33,257 nt of DNA from Bacteroidota bacterium (lineage in GTDB: Bacteria > Bacteroidota > Bacteroidia > NS11-12g > UBA955). A program made the position numbers and the translations under genes. Positions 15,959 to 25,294 of the stretch are shown in pieces. Numbering within the stretch: the first letter of the stretch is position 1; every line of letters begins with the position of its first letter. Location: contig VGFS01000024.1 in NCBI GenBank assembly GCA_016868785.1, positions 1 to 33,257 on the forward strand, given 5' to 3'. The notes beneath the pieces were generated by a model. It had not been told where the DNA came from, ran no database searches, and was given only the letters and a program-made list of their open reading frames with translations.

Positions 15959-17623
15959 ATGCTTACCCACCTGAAAATTCAAAACTACGCGCTTATCAAG
16001 GCCCTGGACATTGATTTTCAGTCGGGCTACACCAGCATCACCGGTGAAACAGGCGCGGGAAAAAGCATTTTGCTGGGTGCCATTGGATTGGTTATGGGGG
16101 ATCGGGGCGATAGTTCTGCCATTTTAAACCCTTCGCAAAAATGTGTGATAGAGGCAGAATTCAGCATCGAAAAGATGCAGTTATCCCAAGCCTTTGAAGC
16201 CAGAGACCTCGATTATTCCAATCACTGCACAGTAAGGCGTGAGTGGCATCCCAACGGAAAAACCCGTTCGTTCATCAACGACACCCCCGTAATGGTTGCG
16301 GAACTCAAATGGTTGGGCAACCAACTCTTAGAAATCCACTCCCAGCATACTGGGCTATTGGTTACCCAAGCCGAAGAACAGCTGAAACTGCTCGATGCTT
16401 TTGCCGGCACCGAGATTCTGCTGTCTACCTACAAATTGGCACTGTCTGATGTGCAACAGTTGAAAGCCTTGTTGAGAGAAAAACGAGCCCTCCTTGCGCA
16501 AATTCAACGCGATTCTGACTACCACCAATACTTGTTGAACGAATTGCAAGATTTCAACCCTGTAAGTGGCGAAGAAATCGACATCGAACAGGAAATCAAC
16601 CTCCTGAGTCAGTCCGAACAACTCTCCTATGCCCTTTCCAAATCGTCTGCACTGCTCAACGGTGACGATGGCAGTTTGCTGGACCTAACTTCAAAAATCA
16701 AATCCGAACTCAAAGGATTTGTGGGTCTGGGCAAAGATTTATCGGAATTTTACGAGCGAATCAATCAAGTATCCATCGAAGCCAAAGAGCTGTCACGCGA
16801 TATCGAAGGTGCCATTCACAACCATGAAAGCAATCCGCAACGTTTAGACATATTGAACCAGCGATTTTCGGCATTGCAACAACTATTGAAAAAACATGGC
16901 TGCACCGAAGCGGCAGAATTGATACAAAAACGAACATCATTGGAGGCTACCCATGCCGGGGAAAACACTTTGGAAGAAGAAATTGAGTCGTTGTCGAAAA
17001 GTCTAGACGCCGCCAACGCCAAAATGGTCCAACTTGCCGATGAATTGCATGAGCAGCGTTCCCAACAAAAAGATGCCCTGTCGCAGCAAGTCATTGCCCA
17101 TTTGCATCAACTGGAAATGCCCTTCGCCCAAATGGCGATTCAATTGGAGCAACAAGAGGCTTATACAGAAACGGGAAACAGCAAAATCACCCTGTTGTTT
17201 AGTGCAAACAAAGGACAAACGCCCATGCCCATTGAAAAAGTTGCATCGGGTGGTGAAATTTCTCGGTTGAACTTCTGCCTAAGAACCATCATCGCCGACC
17301 TGAAACAATTGGCAACGTTGATTTACGATGAAGCAGATACTGGCGTGAGTGGAGAAGTAGCGAGCCGATTGGGTTATTTGATGCGCAAACAAGGTCAGCG
17401 CCAGCAAATTTTGGCCATCACCCACCTACCCCAAGTCGCAGCCTCGGGCAATCAACAGTTGTTCGTTTTCAAAAACAACGAAGCCGACATCAGCGAAACA
17501 CAAATTCGTACATTGGATCATCCAGGTAGAATTCAAGCCCTTGCGGAAATGTTATCAGGGCGCAACCCCAGTGAGGCGGCGAAGCTCAACGCCCAACATT
17601 TGTTAGAGGTCCAATCCGCCTGA
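15959..17623 (+). CDS. recN: DNA repair protein RecN
   Basis: A 554-residue SMC-like ATPase that acts early in double-strand break repair. The N-terminal Walker A motif is GETGAGKS at 29-36, within the typical RecN opening (LTHLKIQNYALI). The middle, about residues 150-380, is the long-helix coiled-coil arm. The C-terminal half holds the signature region VASGGEISRLNFCLR and the Walker B motif LIYDEADTGVSGEVA, followed by the ILAITHLPQVA switch segment. Length and motifs are normal. It follows pfkA by 9 nt. Its last 21 bp overlap the end of rnhA on the other strand, and no terminator is visible at that junction. Confidence 0.95.
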   Translation: MLTHLKIQNYALIKALDIDFQSGYTSITGETGAGKSILLGAIGLVMGDRGDSSAILNPSQKCVIEAEFSIEKMQLSQAFEARDLDYSNHCTVRREWHPNGKTRSFINDTPVMVAELKWLGNQLLEIHSQHTGLLVTQAEEQLKLLDAFAGTEILLSTYKLALSDVQQLKALLREKRALLAQIQRDSDYHQYLLNELQDFNPVSGEEIDIEQEINLLSQSEQLSYALSKSSALLNGDDGSLLDLTSKIKSELKGFVGLGKDLSEFYERINQVSIEAKELSRDIEGAIHNHESNPQRLDILNQRFSALQQLLKKHGCTEAAELIQKRTSLEATHAGENTLEEEIESLSKSLDAANAKMVQLADELHEQRSQQKDALSQQVIAHLHQLEMPFAQMAIQLEQQEAYTETGNSKITLLFSANKGQTPMPIEKVASGGEISRLNFCLRTIIADLKQLATLIYDEADTGVSGEVASRLGYLMRKQGQRQQILAITHLPQVAASGNQQLFVFKNNEADISETQIRTLDHPGRIQALAEMLSGRNPSEAAKLNAQHLLEVQSA

Positions 17624-18097
17624 CGATTTTTCTTCGAGTTCGTAGCGTTCGTAATTCACATCAATTTCGGTAGGCTTTGACTGAGCCGCCATTGTCGCCA
17701 GCACATCACAACGCTCGTTTTCTATGATGCCCGCATGTCCTTTCACCCAGTAAAACTTTGGCTTGTGAATTTCGTAGAGTCCCAAAAATGCCTGCCACAA
17801 ATCTACATTCTTCACCTTTTTCCACCCTTTGGCCTTCCATCCAAACAACCAGCGTTTTTCAATGGCATCGCAGACATATTTGCTGTCGGTGTAGACTTGA
17901 ATGGGCAAACCAGGCGACTTAATATGTTTCAGCGCCATGATCACCGCCAACAACTCCATGCGGTTGTTGGTGGTTCGTCGAAAACCACCCGATAGTTCTT
18001 TGCGATGTTCAGCATGCATCAAAACAGCGCCATAGCCGCCTGGGCCGGGATTGCCGAGGGCTGCTCCGTCTGTGTAGATGATAATTGGCAAAGACAT
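17603..18097 (-). CDS. rnhA: Ribonuclease HI
   Basis: A 164-residue enzyme that cuts the RNA strand of RNA-DNA hybrids, such as Okazaki primers and R-loops. The four metal-binding acids are present: Asp10 (IYTDGA), Glu48 (NNRMELLA), Asp71 (YTDSKYV) and Asp131 (NERCDVLA), along with His121 (VKGHAG). The basic handle region KRWLFGWKAKGWKKVKN at 81-97 marks the bacterial type. A 20-25 residue acidic tail follows the catalytic core, making it slightly longer than the 155-residue E. coli enzyme. The end overlaps recN by 21 bp in convergent orientation. The promoter box is only 4 nt from the start codon and diverges from cinA. Confidence 0.96.
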   Translation of the reverse strand: MSLPIIIYTDGAALGNPGPGGYGAVLMHAEHRKELSGGFRRTTNNRMELLAVIMALKHIKSPGLPIQVYTDSKYVCDAIEKRWLFGWKAKGWKKVKNVDLWQAFLGLYEIHKPKFYWVKGHAGIIENERCDVLATMAAQSKPTEIDVNYERYELEEKSSGGLDL

Positions 18098-18101
18098 GCA
18101 G

Positions 18102-18109
18102 CAAAGTTA
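18102..18109 (-). promoter_or_regulatory. rnhA -7 box, 4 nt from the start codon
   Basis: TAACTTTG on the minus strand matches TAnnTTTG. Only CTGC separates it from the ATG at 18097, so the predicted transcript starts at or inside the start codon. No -33 element sits at the usual distance; TTG copies lie 15 and 25 nt upstream. Confidence 0.6.
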
Positions 18110-18119
18110 ACGGTTTGTG

Positions 18120-18152
18120 TTGGTCAAGTTCTTGCAACGGGGCGTATTTTTG
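18120..18152 (+). promoter_or_regulatory. cinA promoter, -7 box 4 nt from the start codon
   Basis: TTG (18120-18122), a 22-nt spacer, then TATTTTTG (18145-18152), which matches TAnnTTTG. Only TGTC separates the box from the ATG at 18157. The frame is open upstream to 18085, but that stretch contains this promoter and the rnhA start, so ATG 18157 is chosen. Confidence 0.65.
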
Positions 18153-18156
18153 TGTC

Positions 18157-19410
18157 ATGGAAGCGGAAATCATTACCATAGGCGATGAATTGTTGATTGG
18201 TCAAACCATCGACACCAACAGTGCTTATTTTGGACAACAATTGGGCAGTATTGGCATTTCCATTTCACGGAGAACGGCGGTGAGCGATAAAGAATTGGCC
18301 ATTTTATCGGCATTGTCGGAGGCATTTTCCCGGGTAAACCTTGTCATCATGACCGGCGGATTGGGCCCTACCAAAGACGACATCACCAAAAAAACCCTCT
18401 GCCAATATTATCAATGTGGCTACAGACGCGACGTTGCGGTGTTGTCGCACCTTGAATCGTTGTTTGCCTCCCGCGGGCGACTTATCTTAGAAACCAACAA
18501 AGTTCAAGCCGACGTGCCCGAGTCTTGCGAAACCCTCCATAACGCCGTGGGAACGGCACCCGGCATGTGGTTCGATCATCAAGAAAAGGTACTCATTTCA
18601 TTGCCCGGTGTACCCGGAGAAGTGTATCACCTGACGGAAGAACGGGTTATCCCACGCTTAAAATCCAAGTTTCCATTACCAACGGTAGAGCATCGCACCC
18701 TCATTACGTTGCAGAAAGCCGAAAGTCTGTTATCACGACAGCTAGAAACTTTTGAGGCATCATTGCCACCACATTTGTCCTTGGCCTATTTACCAAGTTT
18801 CAACATGGTAAAATTGCGCCTATCTCAGGTCTCAAATTCAGGGGAAACGAACGGTGATATCGACGAGTACTTTTCAAAGCTGCAGACAGCTATTCCCGAG
18901 GATGTGTTTTGTTTGGGCGATATCGATCCTGCCTTGTACTTGTCTAATTACCTCATTAAAAACAACATAAGATTCACCACCGCCGAAAGTTGCACGGGTG
19001 GTTGGGTGGCCCATCGGCTGATGCAGGCCCCGGGCATATCTGCCGTTTATCCGGGTTCGTTGGTGGCTTATGCGAATGATGTGAAACAGGGTGAATTGGG
19101 CGTAGACCCAACCGTTATTGAAGCGCATGGTGCTGTAAGTGAACCTTGCGCATTGGCCATGGCAAAAGGGGCGTTAAAAAAGTTTCAAGTGGATCTGGCC
19201 ATAGCAACCACAGGCATTGCAGGTCCTGGTGGGGGAACCAAAGAGAAACCCGTAGGATTGGTTTACATCGCGGTGGCAACAAATGATGAGCATTTTTGTA
19301 AGCCATTTCGGTTGTTTGGCAATCGCGAACAGATCATTCAACGCAGCAGCAATGCCGCCCTTTGGATGGTAAAACAACTGTTGAAATTGCCTTCGGATAC
19401 CGCCCTGTAA
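18157..19410 (+). CDS. cinA: CinA: nucleotide pyrophosphatase / NMN amidohydrolase family protein
   Basis: A 417-residue two-domain protein. The N-terminal half (about 1-170) is the MoaB/MoeA-like COG1058 domain, with [13 protein letters not shown] at 4-16 and [10 protein letters not shown] at 66-75, linked in other bacteria to ADP-ribose pyrophosphatase activity. The C-terminal PncC domain (about 258-410) deamidates nicotinamide mononucleotide in NAD recycling. Its motifs are AESCTGG at 276-282 and [10 protein letters not shown] at 352-361. Both halves look intact and the length is standard. It is probably monocistronic: it has its own promoter, and guaA downstream has another. The name refers to competence induction in Gram-positive bacteria, which need not apply here. 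Confidence 0.95.
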   Translation: MEAEIITIGDELLIGQTIDTNSAYFGQQLGSIGISISRRTAVSDKELAILSALSEAFSRVNLVIMTGGLGPTKDDITKKTLCQYYQCGYRRDVAVLSHLESLFASRGRLILETNKVQADVPESCETLHNAVGTAPGMWFDHQEKVLISLPGVPGEVYHLTEERVIPRLKSKFPLPTVEHRTLITLQKAESLLSRQLETFEASLPPHLSLAYLPSFNMVKLRLSQVSNSGETNGDIDEYFSKLQTAIPEDVFCLGDIDPALYLSNYLIKNNIRFTTAESCTGGWVAHRLMQAPGISAVYPGSLVAYANDVKQGELGVDPTVIEAHGAVSEPCALAMAKGALKKFQVDLAIATTGIAGPGGGTKEKPVGLVYIAVATNDEHFCKPFRLFGNREQIIQRSSNAALWMVKQLLKLPSDTAL

Positions 19411-19447
19411 TTGGACTTGGGAATGGCAATACTCTACGGAATTTCAG

Positions 19448-19455
19448 TACCTTTG
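19448..19455 (+). promoter_or_regulatory. guaA -7 box
   Basis: TACCTTTG matches TAnnTTTG and ends 10 nt before the ATG at 19466. I see no well-placed TTG about 20 nt further upstream, so the promoter may need help or be weak. Confidence 0.5.
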
Positions 19456-19465
19456 CCGTACATTC

Positions 19466-20998
19466 ATGACCGAAAAAATTCTCATCCTCGACTTTGGTTC
19501 ACAGTACACGCAATTAATTGCCCGTCGGTTACGCGAACTTTTCGTGTATTGCGAAATCCATCCGTTTAATCACATCCCTGAGTTAACGCCCGACATCAAA
19601 GGAATTATCCTGTCTGGCAGCCCCTGTTCTGTTAACGAAACAGACGCGCCGATGGTCGATTTGGATCGTTTAATGTCGCACGGTCCCCTACTCGGCGTTT
19701 GCTATGGCGCACAGCTGTTGGCCAAAGTAAAAGGCGGTGTTGTGTCGCGCAGCGACCACAGAGAATACGGCAGAGCCATGATGATCCGCTCGCAAGAGGG
19801 CAATGCTTTGCTACAAGGATTGAGCGCAGAATCCCAAGTTTGGATGAGCCATGGCGATACCATCACCGCTTTGCCCAATCATGCAACCATCATCGCAAAA
19901 ACAGAATCCATTCCCGTGGCGGCCTTCAGCATGGAAAGCCAAAACCCTGTTTATGGTATACAATTTCACCCCGAGGTGTATCACAGCACCGAAGGATTGG
20001 CCCTGTTGAAAAATTTCGCCTACGGCATTTGTGGCTGTGCGGGAGATTGGACCCCCGGGCATTTTATTTATGAAACAGTGGCCCAGATTCGGGCTACGGT
20101 TGGACAAGATCAAGTCATTTTGGGATTATCGGGCGGCGTTGACAGTTCGGTGGCGGCGTTGTTGTTGCACAAAGCCATCGGCAAGCAACTACATTGCATT
20201 TTCATCGATAACGGTTTGTTGCGCAAGAACGAGTTTGCCCTGGTTCAAGAGGCCTACAAACAACTGGACTTAAACGTGATTGGCGTTGATGCTTCCCAAC
20301 AGTTTTATGATGCTTTGGCTAGTTTGACCGATCCTGAAGCCAAGCGCAAAGCCATTGGACGCGTGTTCGTGGAAGTCTTCCAAGACGAAAGTGCAAAAAT
20401 CAAGGACGCCAAGTGGCTAGCACAAGGCACCATCTACCCCGATGTGATTGAAAGCGTGAGCGTTAAAGGTCCGAGCGCCACCATCAAAAGTCACCACAAC
20501 GTGGGAGGATTGCCAGAAAAAATGAGTTTAAAAATCATCGAGCCATTGCGCAGTTTGTTCAAAGACGAAGTGCGAAGGGTTGGCGATACGATGGGTTTAC
20601 CGCACGACATCCTTCACAGACATCCTTTTCCAGGTCCTGGATTGGGGATCCGCATTTTGGGCGATATCACTGAGGCCAAAGTCAAATTGTTGCAAGAAGC
20701 CGATTGGGTTTACATGGAAAAGTTGCGTGAGCATGGATGGTATAACAAAATTTGGCAAGCTGGCGCCATATTGCTGCCTATCCAAAGTGTAGGAGTCATG
20801 GGCGATGAAAGAACGTACGAGCAAGTGGTTGCGTTGCGCGCTGTTACTAGCACCGATGGAATGACCGCCGACTGGGTACATTTACCCTACGAAATCTTGG
20901 CCGATATTAGCAACAGCATCATCAACCGCGTGAGGGGTATCAACCGCGTGGTTTACGATATTAGTTCTAAGCCACCCGCAACCATAGAATGGGAATAA
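19466..20998 (+). CDS. guaA: GMP synthase (glutamine-hydrolysing)
   Basis: A 510-residue enzyme that aminates XMP to GMP, the last step of guanine nucleotide synthesis. The N-terminal class I glutamine amidotransferase has Cys79 (GVCYGAQ) and His168/Glu170 (GIQFHPEV). The ATP-pyrophosphatase domain has the P-loop SGGVDSS at 222-228. The C-terminal dimerisation domain ends with the conserved [18 protein letters not shown]-type tail. All catalytic residues are present and the length is usual. The next gene starts 4 nt downstream, so it heads an operon with the periplasmic-binding-like gene and the rsmB-like gene. Confidence 0.97.
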   Translation: MTEKILILDFGSQYTQLIARRLRELFVYCEIHPFNHIPELTPDIKGIILSGSPCSVNETDAPMVDLDRLMSHGPLLGVCYGAQLLAKVKGGVVSRSDHREYGRAMMIRSQEGNALLQGLSAESQVWMSHGDTITALPNHATIIAKTESIPVAAFSMESQNPVYGIQFHPEVYHSTEGLALLKNFAYGICGCAGDWTPGHFIYETVAQIRATVGQDQVILGLSGGVDSSVAALLLHKAIGKQLHCIFIDNGLLRKNEFALVQEAYKQLDLNVIGVDASQQFYDALASLTDPEAKRKAIGRVFVEVFQDESAKIKDAKWLAQGTIYPDVIESVSVKGPSATIKSHHNVGGLPEKMSLKIIEPLRSLFKDEVRRVGDTMGLPHDILHRHPFPGPGLGIRILGDITEAKVKLLQEADWVYMEKLREHGWYNKIWQAGAILLPIQSVGVMGDERTYEQVVALRAVTSTDGMTADWVHLPYEILADISNSIINRVRGINRVVYDISSKPPATIEWE

Positions 20999-21002
20999 GA
21001 CA

Positions 21003-22199
21003 ATGAAACCAGGCATCCGTGGGCATAAAATCGTGGGCAGCACTTACCTCAAAGGTTTGTGTGTTGTGGCGTTATGTTTATGGACGGGTGTAGTTGTTGC
21101 ACAGGAGCTCGTAGGTCCGAAAGCCGATACCCATGTAGGTCCATTGCGCATTGGCATTGCTTTGCCGTTTCATGCGAAGAGTAAAAAAGCCAATCCATTA
21201 ACCGATGCCATGTTGGATTATTATTTGGGGATAAAGCTTGGATTTTCAGAATTGGAAGCCGAGGGGTTTCAGGCCAATGTGAGTGTTTGGGATACGGAGC
21301 CTACAGACAGTCTGCCGTTGAATAAGTTGGCTTTGGCGGCGATTGTAAAAAGCGACAATTTCAAGGACCAGCAAATACTCATTGGTCCGGTTTACGAGGA
21401 AAATTTCAAATCCATCGCCCAGCACAGTGAGTTGGTTTGGAAGACAACCCCCAGCGCTTGGATTTCGCCGATGTCCTATGTCAAGCCCGGCATGAGCAAG
21501 GACAAAGGTCCATACCCCAACATGAACTTTTTCATCAACGATACATTGCGATACAAGAGCGTGGCCAAGAACATCGTTGGGATGTTCCCAAAGCACCGGA
21601 TCTGTATTGTGATTGATGCCGATAAAAACAGCAAAGTCAAGGGCGGCATGTATAAGTTGGTCATGCAGAAGCTTACCACCAAATTGGTAACCATTCACGT
21701 GTTAAAGAACGGGGTTTTAACGCCGGCCTTGCCGAAGCGAGATAGCCTTGTGATGGCTTCGTGCATTCCGGATGCCACGGTTCGTGTGGCATTAGAAAAA
21801 CTGTTAGAGAAGCGACAGCAGAGTTGGCTTGTGGCTGATTTGGGATGGTTTGAGGATAAGCGATATTATTCAGGGCTCAACGATCCTTTGTGTATTTATC
21901 CCACCGTGAATTTTACAGATTTTCACGACCAGGCCACCTTGGATTTTTCACGCAAGTTTTTCAGTACTTACGGATTCGAACCAAGTCGGTTTGGGTTCAT
22001 TGGATACGACCAGGGCAAGTTTTTGGGTTATAGCAGCATGGCATTTGGACCCGGATTTTTGTCGGCCTTACCCGATGCCACTTACGAAGGGTTGATCAAC
22101 TCGATACATTTCAAAACGGGGGGTACGGCGCCTTTTAACGACGGAATTCGATTTATTATCATTTACGAAGACACCCCGCATTTGTTTACCGCTGAGTGA
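21003..22199 (+). CDS. Periplasmic-binding-protein-like protein downstream of guaA
   Basis: A 398-residue exported protein with a signal peptide ending near residue 34 (LCLWTGVVVAQ). After it, GPLRIGIALPFHAKSKK at about 46-62, followed by a helix (LDYYLGIKLGFSELEAEG), resembles the opening of type 1 periplasmic ligand-binding domains, as in branched-chain amino acid receptors. Strands such as QQILIGPVYEEN and RICIVIDADKN fit the same fold. From memory, many Bacteroidota carry a LysM protein with such a domain beside guaA; here no LysM repeat is present. No transporter genes are nearby, so a sensor or cell-wall role is as likely as uptake. It overlaps the rsmB-like start in a TGATG. Confidence 0.75.
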   Translation: MKPGIRGHKIVGSTYLKGLCVVALCLWTGVVVAQELVGPKADTHVGPLRIGIALPFHAKSKKANPLTDAMLDYYLGIKLGFSELEAEGFQANVSVWDTEPTDSLPLNKLALAAIVKSDNFKDQQILIGPVYEENFKSIAQHSELVWKTTPSAWISPMSYVKPGMSKDKGPYPNMNFFINDTLRYKSVAKNIVGMFPKHRICIVIDADKNSKVKGGMYKLVMQKLTTKLVTIHVLKNGVLTPALPKRDSLVMASCIPDATVRVALEKLLEKRQQSWLVADLGWFEDKRYYSGLNDPLCIYPTVNFTDFHDQATLDFSRKFFSTYGFEPSRFGFIGYDQGKFLGYSSMAFGPGFLSALPDATYEGLINSIHFKTGGTAPFNDGIRFIIIYEDTPHLFTAE

Positions 22200-23317
22200 T
22201 GGGTGATGGGGTGAAGTTGGGTGGTTTACCCTATTTATTTTACAAGAATGCGTCGGAGTTGATCCACGGATACGATGGATCGATTCCGTTTCATTTGTAT
22301 TTGAAGGAGAAATACCGGGAGAACAAGAATTGGGGCAGTATGGATCGCAAGCGCTATCGCGCTTGCTGTTATCACTTCTGGCGAAACGCCTACGGCGTTT
22401 CGCGCGACAACGCCGCAGATATCCTCACCTACCTGCAAACCCACTTTCCCGCAGAAAACCAAATAGCCAAGCAACATCAGGATATACTACCCTACCAAGC
22501 GTTTGAAAACCTATTAAGCCAAGATCTATCCCCTCAAACGCTCCAATCTTGGTTTCAAACAGAACCTGTCGTATGGATTCGCGCCATTCAAGGCAAAGAG
22601 TCCCAAGTGCTGAAAGCACTATCCCTGCAGCAGATAGAACCCCTGGCACATGATGGCCCTACCATGGCCGTTTCTGCGCAAGCCGATCTGCAAACCATAA
22701 CCACAACAGGCATCGCCTACATTCAAGACATCGGGTCTCAGAGGGCCATGGATTGGAGAAACTTGGCACTTTCAGCGCTATGCACGTCAGACCATAAAAT
22801 CCTGGACTGCTGCGCAGGCTCTGGTGGAAAAAGCATCACACTGCTTCAAAATCACCCCAAAGCCCAAATTCATTGCACGGATGTGAGAAGGAATATTTTG
22901 GAAAACCTTCAAAAACGATTTCAATCGTTGCAATTGTTGGCCCCCAAAACCCAAGTGTTAAACTTGGCCGAGGAAACACCCAGTCAGCCGTTTCACATCG
23001 TGGTGGCCGATGTGCCATGCTCGGGCAGTGGGACATGGCGACGTAATCCAGAGAATTTACACTTTTTCACCCAACCCGAAATTTCGCTTTACGCCCAAAA
23101 GCAACAAAAAATTCTGGATAACTTGGTCAATGCCGTTGTAGCCGGTGGCTATTTGGTATACCTAACTTGTTCGGTGTTTCGGGCAGAAAATGAAGACAAG
23201 GTGGCCCAGTTCTTAGAACGGCATCCGCAGTATCAGTGCATCGAACAGCAATTCTGCGGCGGAAAAGAGCACAACGGCGATTATATCTATCGCGCTATAT
23301 TACAAAAAGTTGGGTAA
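22199..23317 (+). CDS. RsmB-like RNA cytosine-C5 methyltransferase
   Basis: A 372-residue S-adenosylmethionine-dependent enzyme of the NOL1/NOP2/Sun family, which makes 5-methylcytosine in rRNA (16S C967 for E. coli RsmB). The N-terminal NusB-like helical region carries NKNWGSMDRKRYRA near residue 43-55. The SAM-binding motif ILDCCAGSGGKS lies at about 201-212. The two family cysteines are Cys274 in DVPCSGSGTW and Cys324 in YLTCSVFRAENE. Both are needed for catalysis and release, so the enzyme should be active. I chose the ATG overlapping the upstream stop (TGATG); a GTG 3 nt earlier is also open. Two perfect hairpins and a sudden change in strand composition lie within the first 70 codons. 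The exact target base is not certain. Confidence 0.87.
   Translation: MGDGVKLGGLPYLFYKNASELIHGYDGSIPFHLYLKEKYRENKNWGSMDRKRYRACCYHFWRNAYGVSRDNAADILTYLQTHFPAENQIAKQHQDILPYQAFENLLSQDLSPQTLQSWFQTEPVVWIRAIQGKESQVLKALSLQQIEPLAHDGPTMAVSAQADLQTITTTGIAYIQDIGSQRAMDWRNLALSALCTSDHKILDCCAGSGGKSITLLQNHPKAQIHCTDVRRNILENLQKRFQSLQLLAPKTQVLNLAEETPSQPFHIVVADVPCSGSGTWRRNPENLHFFTQPEISLYAQKQQKILDNLVNAVVAGGYLVYLTCSVFRAENEDKVAQFLERHPQYQCIEQQFCGGKEHNGDYIYRAILQKVG
22347..22366. repeat. Perfect hairpin inside rsmB (first of two)
   Basis: GCAAGCGC (22347-22354) and GCGCTTGC (22359-22366) pair perfectly around TATC. It falls within codons for the conserved N-terminal region. Confidence 0.8.
22381..22403. repeat. Perfect hairpin inside rsmB (second of two)
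   Basis: GCGAAACGCC (22381-22390) and GGCGTTTCGC (22394-22403) pair over 10 bp around TAC, 14 bp after the first hairpin. No T run follows, so it is not a standard terminator. Confidence 0.8.
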
Positions 23318-23322
23318 TGTAA

Positions 23323-24324
23323 TTAAGCTTCGGTGTCGTAAGCCCACTTGAGGTAAACACTGCCCCAAGTAAAACCACCGCCAAAGCTGCTAAGGATGAT
23401 GTTATCGCCTTTTTTCAACTGACTTTCCCATTCCCACAGGCACAATGGCAAGGTTCCAGAAGTGGTATTACCATACTTTTGGATGTTGATCATCACTTTG
23501 TTTTTATCAAGGCCCATACGATCTGCTGTTGCATCGATGATGCGCAAATTGGCTTGGTGAGGCACCAACCAGGCGATATCATCGGCCTTGAGTTGATTAC
23601 GCTCCATGATTTCATAACTTACGTCGGCCATGCGGGTAACAGCGAATTTAAACACCGTTTTTCCTTCTTGATAGGCGTAATGCAATCGTTGATCTACAGT
23701 TTCGTGACTAGGCGGCAACATTGATCCACCCGCTTTTTGAATCAAAAACTCGCGACCGCTACCATCTACGCGGGTGATGGTATCTTGAATTCCCAAGCCA
23801 TCAGTAGAGGGTTCTAGCAGTACGCAACCTGCACCATCACCAAACAACACGCAGGTATTACGATCCGTGTAATCCGTAATTGTGCTCATTTTATCCGCAC
23901 CAACGACCAAAACTTTTTTGTGTGCACCAGATTCAATGAAGCGAGATCCAGTCACCAAGGCGAATAAAAATCCACTACAAGCGGCTCCAAGATCGTATCC
24001 CCAAGCATTCACTGCACCGATTTTGTCGGCGATGATGTTGGCCGTAGCGGGAAACACGTAATCACCGGTAACGGTACCGCAGATGATCAAGTCGATTTCC
24101 GCAGGATCCACACCTTTCTTTTTCAACATGGGAAGAATCGCACCCACCGCCAAATCTGAAGTCGCTTTACCGGGCTCGTCGAGGATGTGTCGTTCAACAA
24201 TACCTGTACGAGTGCGGATCCACTCATCGGTGGTATCGACCATTTTTTCCAAATCTGCATTGGAAAGAATCTTCGGTGGAACGTATCCACCCACGGCGGT
24301 AATGGCTGCGGTTATCTTCATCAT
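23323..24324 (-). CDS. fabH: Beta-ketoacyl-ACP synthase III (FabH)
   Basis: A 333-residue condensing enzyme that starts fatty acid chains by joining an acyl-CoA primer to malonyl-ACP. The catalytic triad is complete: Cys116 ([12 protein letters not shown]), His256 ([11 protein letters not shown]) and Asn286 (KYGNTTSG). The motif WIRTRTGI at 35-42 is typical. The start ATG overlaps the plsX stop in an ATGA, so translation is probably coupled. It is the last gene of the yceD-rpmF-plsX-fabH operon and ends only 5 bp from the stop of the convergent rsmB-like gene, with no terminator between. Branched or straight primer choice cannot be read from the sequence. Confidence 0.96.
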   Translation of the reverse strand: MMKITAAITAVGGYVPPKILSNADLEKMVDTTDEWIRTRTGIVERHILDEPGKATSDLAVGAILPMLKKKGVDPAEIDLIICGTVTGDYVFPATANIIADKIGAVNAWGYDLGAACSGFLFALVTGSRFIESGAHKKVLVVGADKMSTITDYTDRNTCVLFGDGAGCVLLEPSTDGLGIQDTITRVDGSGREFLIQKAGGSMLPPSHETVDQRLHYAYQEGKTVFKFAVTRMADVSYEIMERNQLKADDIAWLVPHQANLRIIDATADRMGLDKNKVMINIQKYGNTTSGTLPLCLWEWESQLKKGDNIILSSFGGGFTWGSVYLKWAYDTEA

Positions 24325-25292
24325 TGTGTGGCAGTTTCTGCTTGCGACGCGATGAAACGACTCATCGCCTTTTGAATTTTATTGGTCAGTTGAGATTGAA
24401 CGGTTTCTTGTGCCAGTTCGATCATCTTCACGAAGGTTTCTGCTTTGGTTATACCATGGCCAACAATCACTGGCGCATTTACGCCCAATACCATAGAACC
24501 TCCATAGTGTTTGAAGTTGAATTGATCCAGGTAATCGTCTTGTACGCCACGCTTCACCAGTCGATAATAAATACCTTCGCACAATTTGATGATCATGTTT
24601 CCGCTAAAACCATCACAAACAACTACGTCGGCATGATCGCCGAAGATGTCTCTACCCTCCACGTTGCCCACGAATTGAATGCCTTGGGTTTGTGAAAGTA
24701 ACTGATGGGTGGCTTTGGTCAACAAATTGCCCTTTTCACTCTCTTCACCGATGTTCAACAATCCAATCTTGGGAGATTCCACTTTGTACATCATGGAATA
24801 CATGAGATTGCCCAACAAGGCAAATTTTTCGAGGTGCTCAGGTTTGCAGTCGGCATTGGCCCCAACATCAAGTAGCAATCCCGGACGGTTATCCGGCCTT
24901 GGAATGGCAGCGGTGAGGCAGGGTCGGTCACATCCATCAACCAGTTTCAAGTACTGAATGGATCCCACAAGCATAGCACCTGTGTTTCCCGCACTCAAAA
25001 ATGCATCAATTTTGTGTTGCGCCAAATGCAAAAATCCTTGAGCGATACTTGAATTGGGCTTTGACACCAACGCTTTCACGGGGTGTTCAGCCATTTCAAT
25101 CACATCAGGGGTGTCAACAATTTCAAATTGTGTGCTATCAATGCCTTCAGCAGCACATACATCTTCTATGGCAGTTTTTGAACCAAACAATACGAGTTCA
25201 ACACCTGCCAAAGCAGAAGCAGCCTGTGAGGCACCTTTGACGGCCTCTAATGGGGCGTAATCCCCACCCATGGCGTCAACACCAATTCTCAT
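24321..25292 (-). CDS. plsX: Phosphate acyltransferase PlsX
   Basis: A 323-residue enzyme that makes acyl-phosphate from acyl-ACP for the PlsX/PlsY route to phosphatidic acid; it is a peripheral inner-membrane protein. The N-terminus [14 protein letters not shown] is the family signature. Other conserved stretches are [29 protein letters not shown] and [14 protein letters not shown]. The length is standard. It sits 2 bp after rpmF and overlaps fabH, the order seen in many bacteria, and links phospholipid and fatty acid synthesis to a ribosomal protein. Confidence 0.96.
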   Translation of the reverse strand: MRIGVDAMGGDYAPLEAVKGASQAASALAGVELVLFGSKTAIEDVCAAEGIDSTQFEIVDTPDVIEMAEHPVKALVSKPNSSIAQGFLHLAQHKIDAFLSAGNTGAMLVGSIQYLKLVDGCDRPCLTAAIPRPDNRPGLLLDVGANADCKPEHLEKFALLGNLMYSMMYKVESPKIGLLNIGEESEKGNLLTKATHQLLSQTQGIQFVGNVEGRDIFGDHADVVVCDGFSGNMIIKLCEGIYYRLVKRGVQDDYLDQFNFKHYGGSMVLGVNAPVIVGHGITKAETFVKMIELAQETVQSQLTNKIQKAMSRFIASQAETATQ

Positions 25293-25294
25293 TG

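Noticed and set aside
18085-18156. Upstream extension of CinA
   Set aside because: The open frame crosses the cinA promoter and the rnhA start region. The ATG at 18157 gives the family N-terminus.
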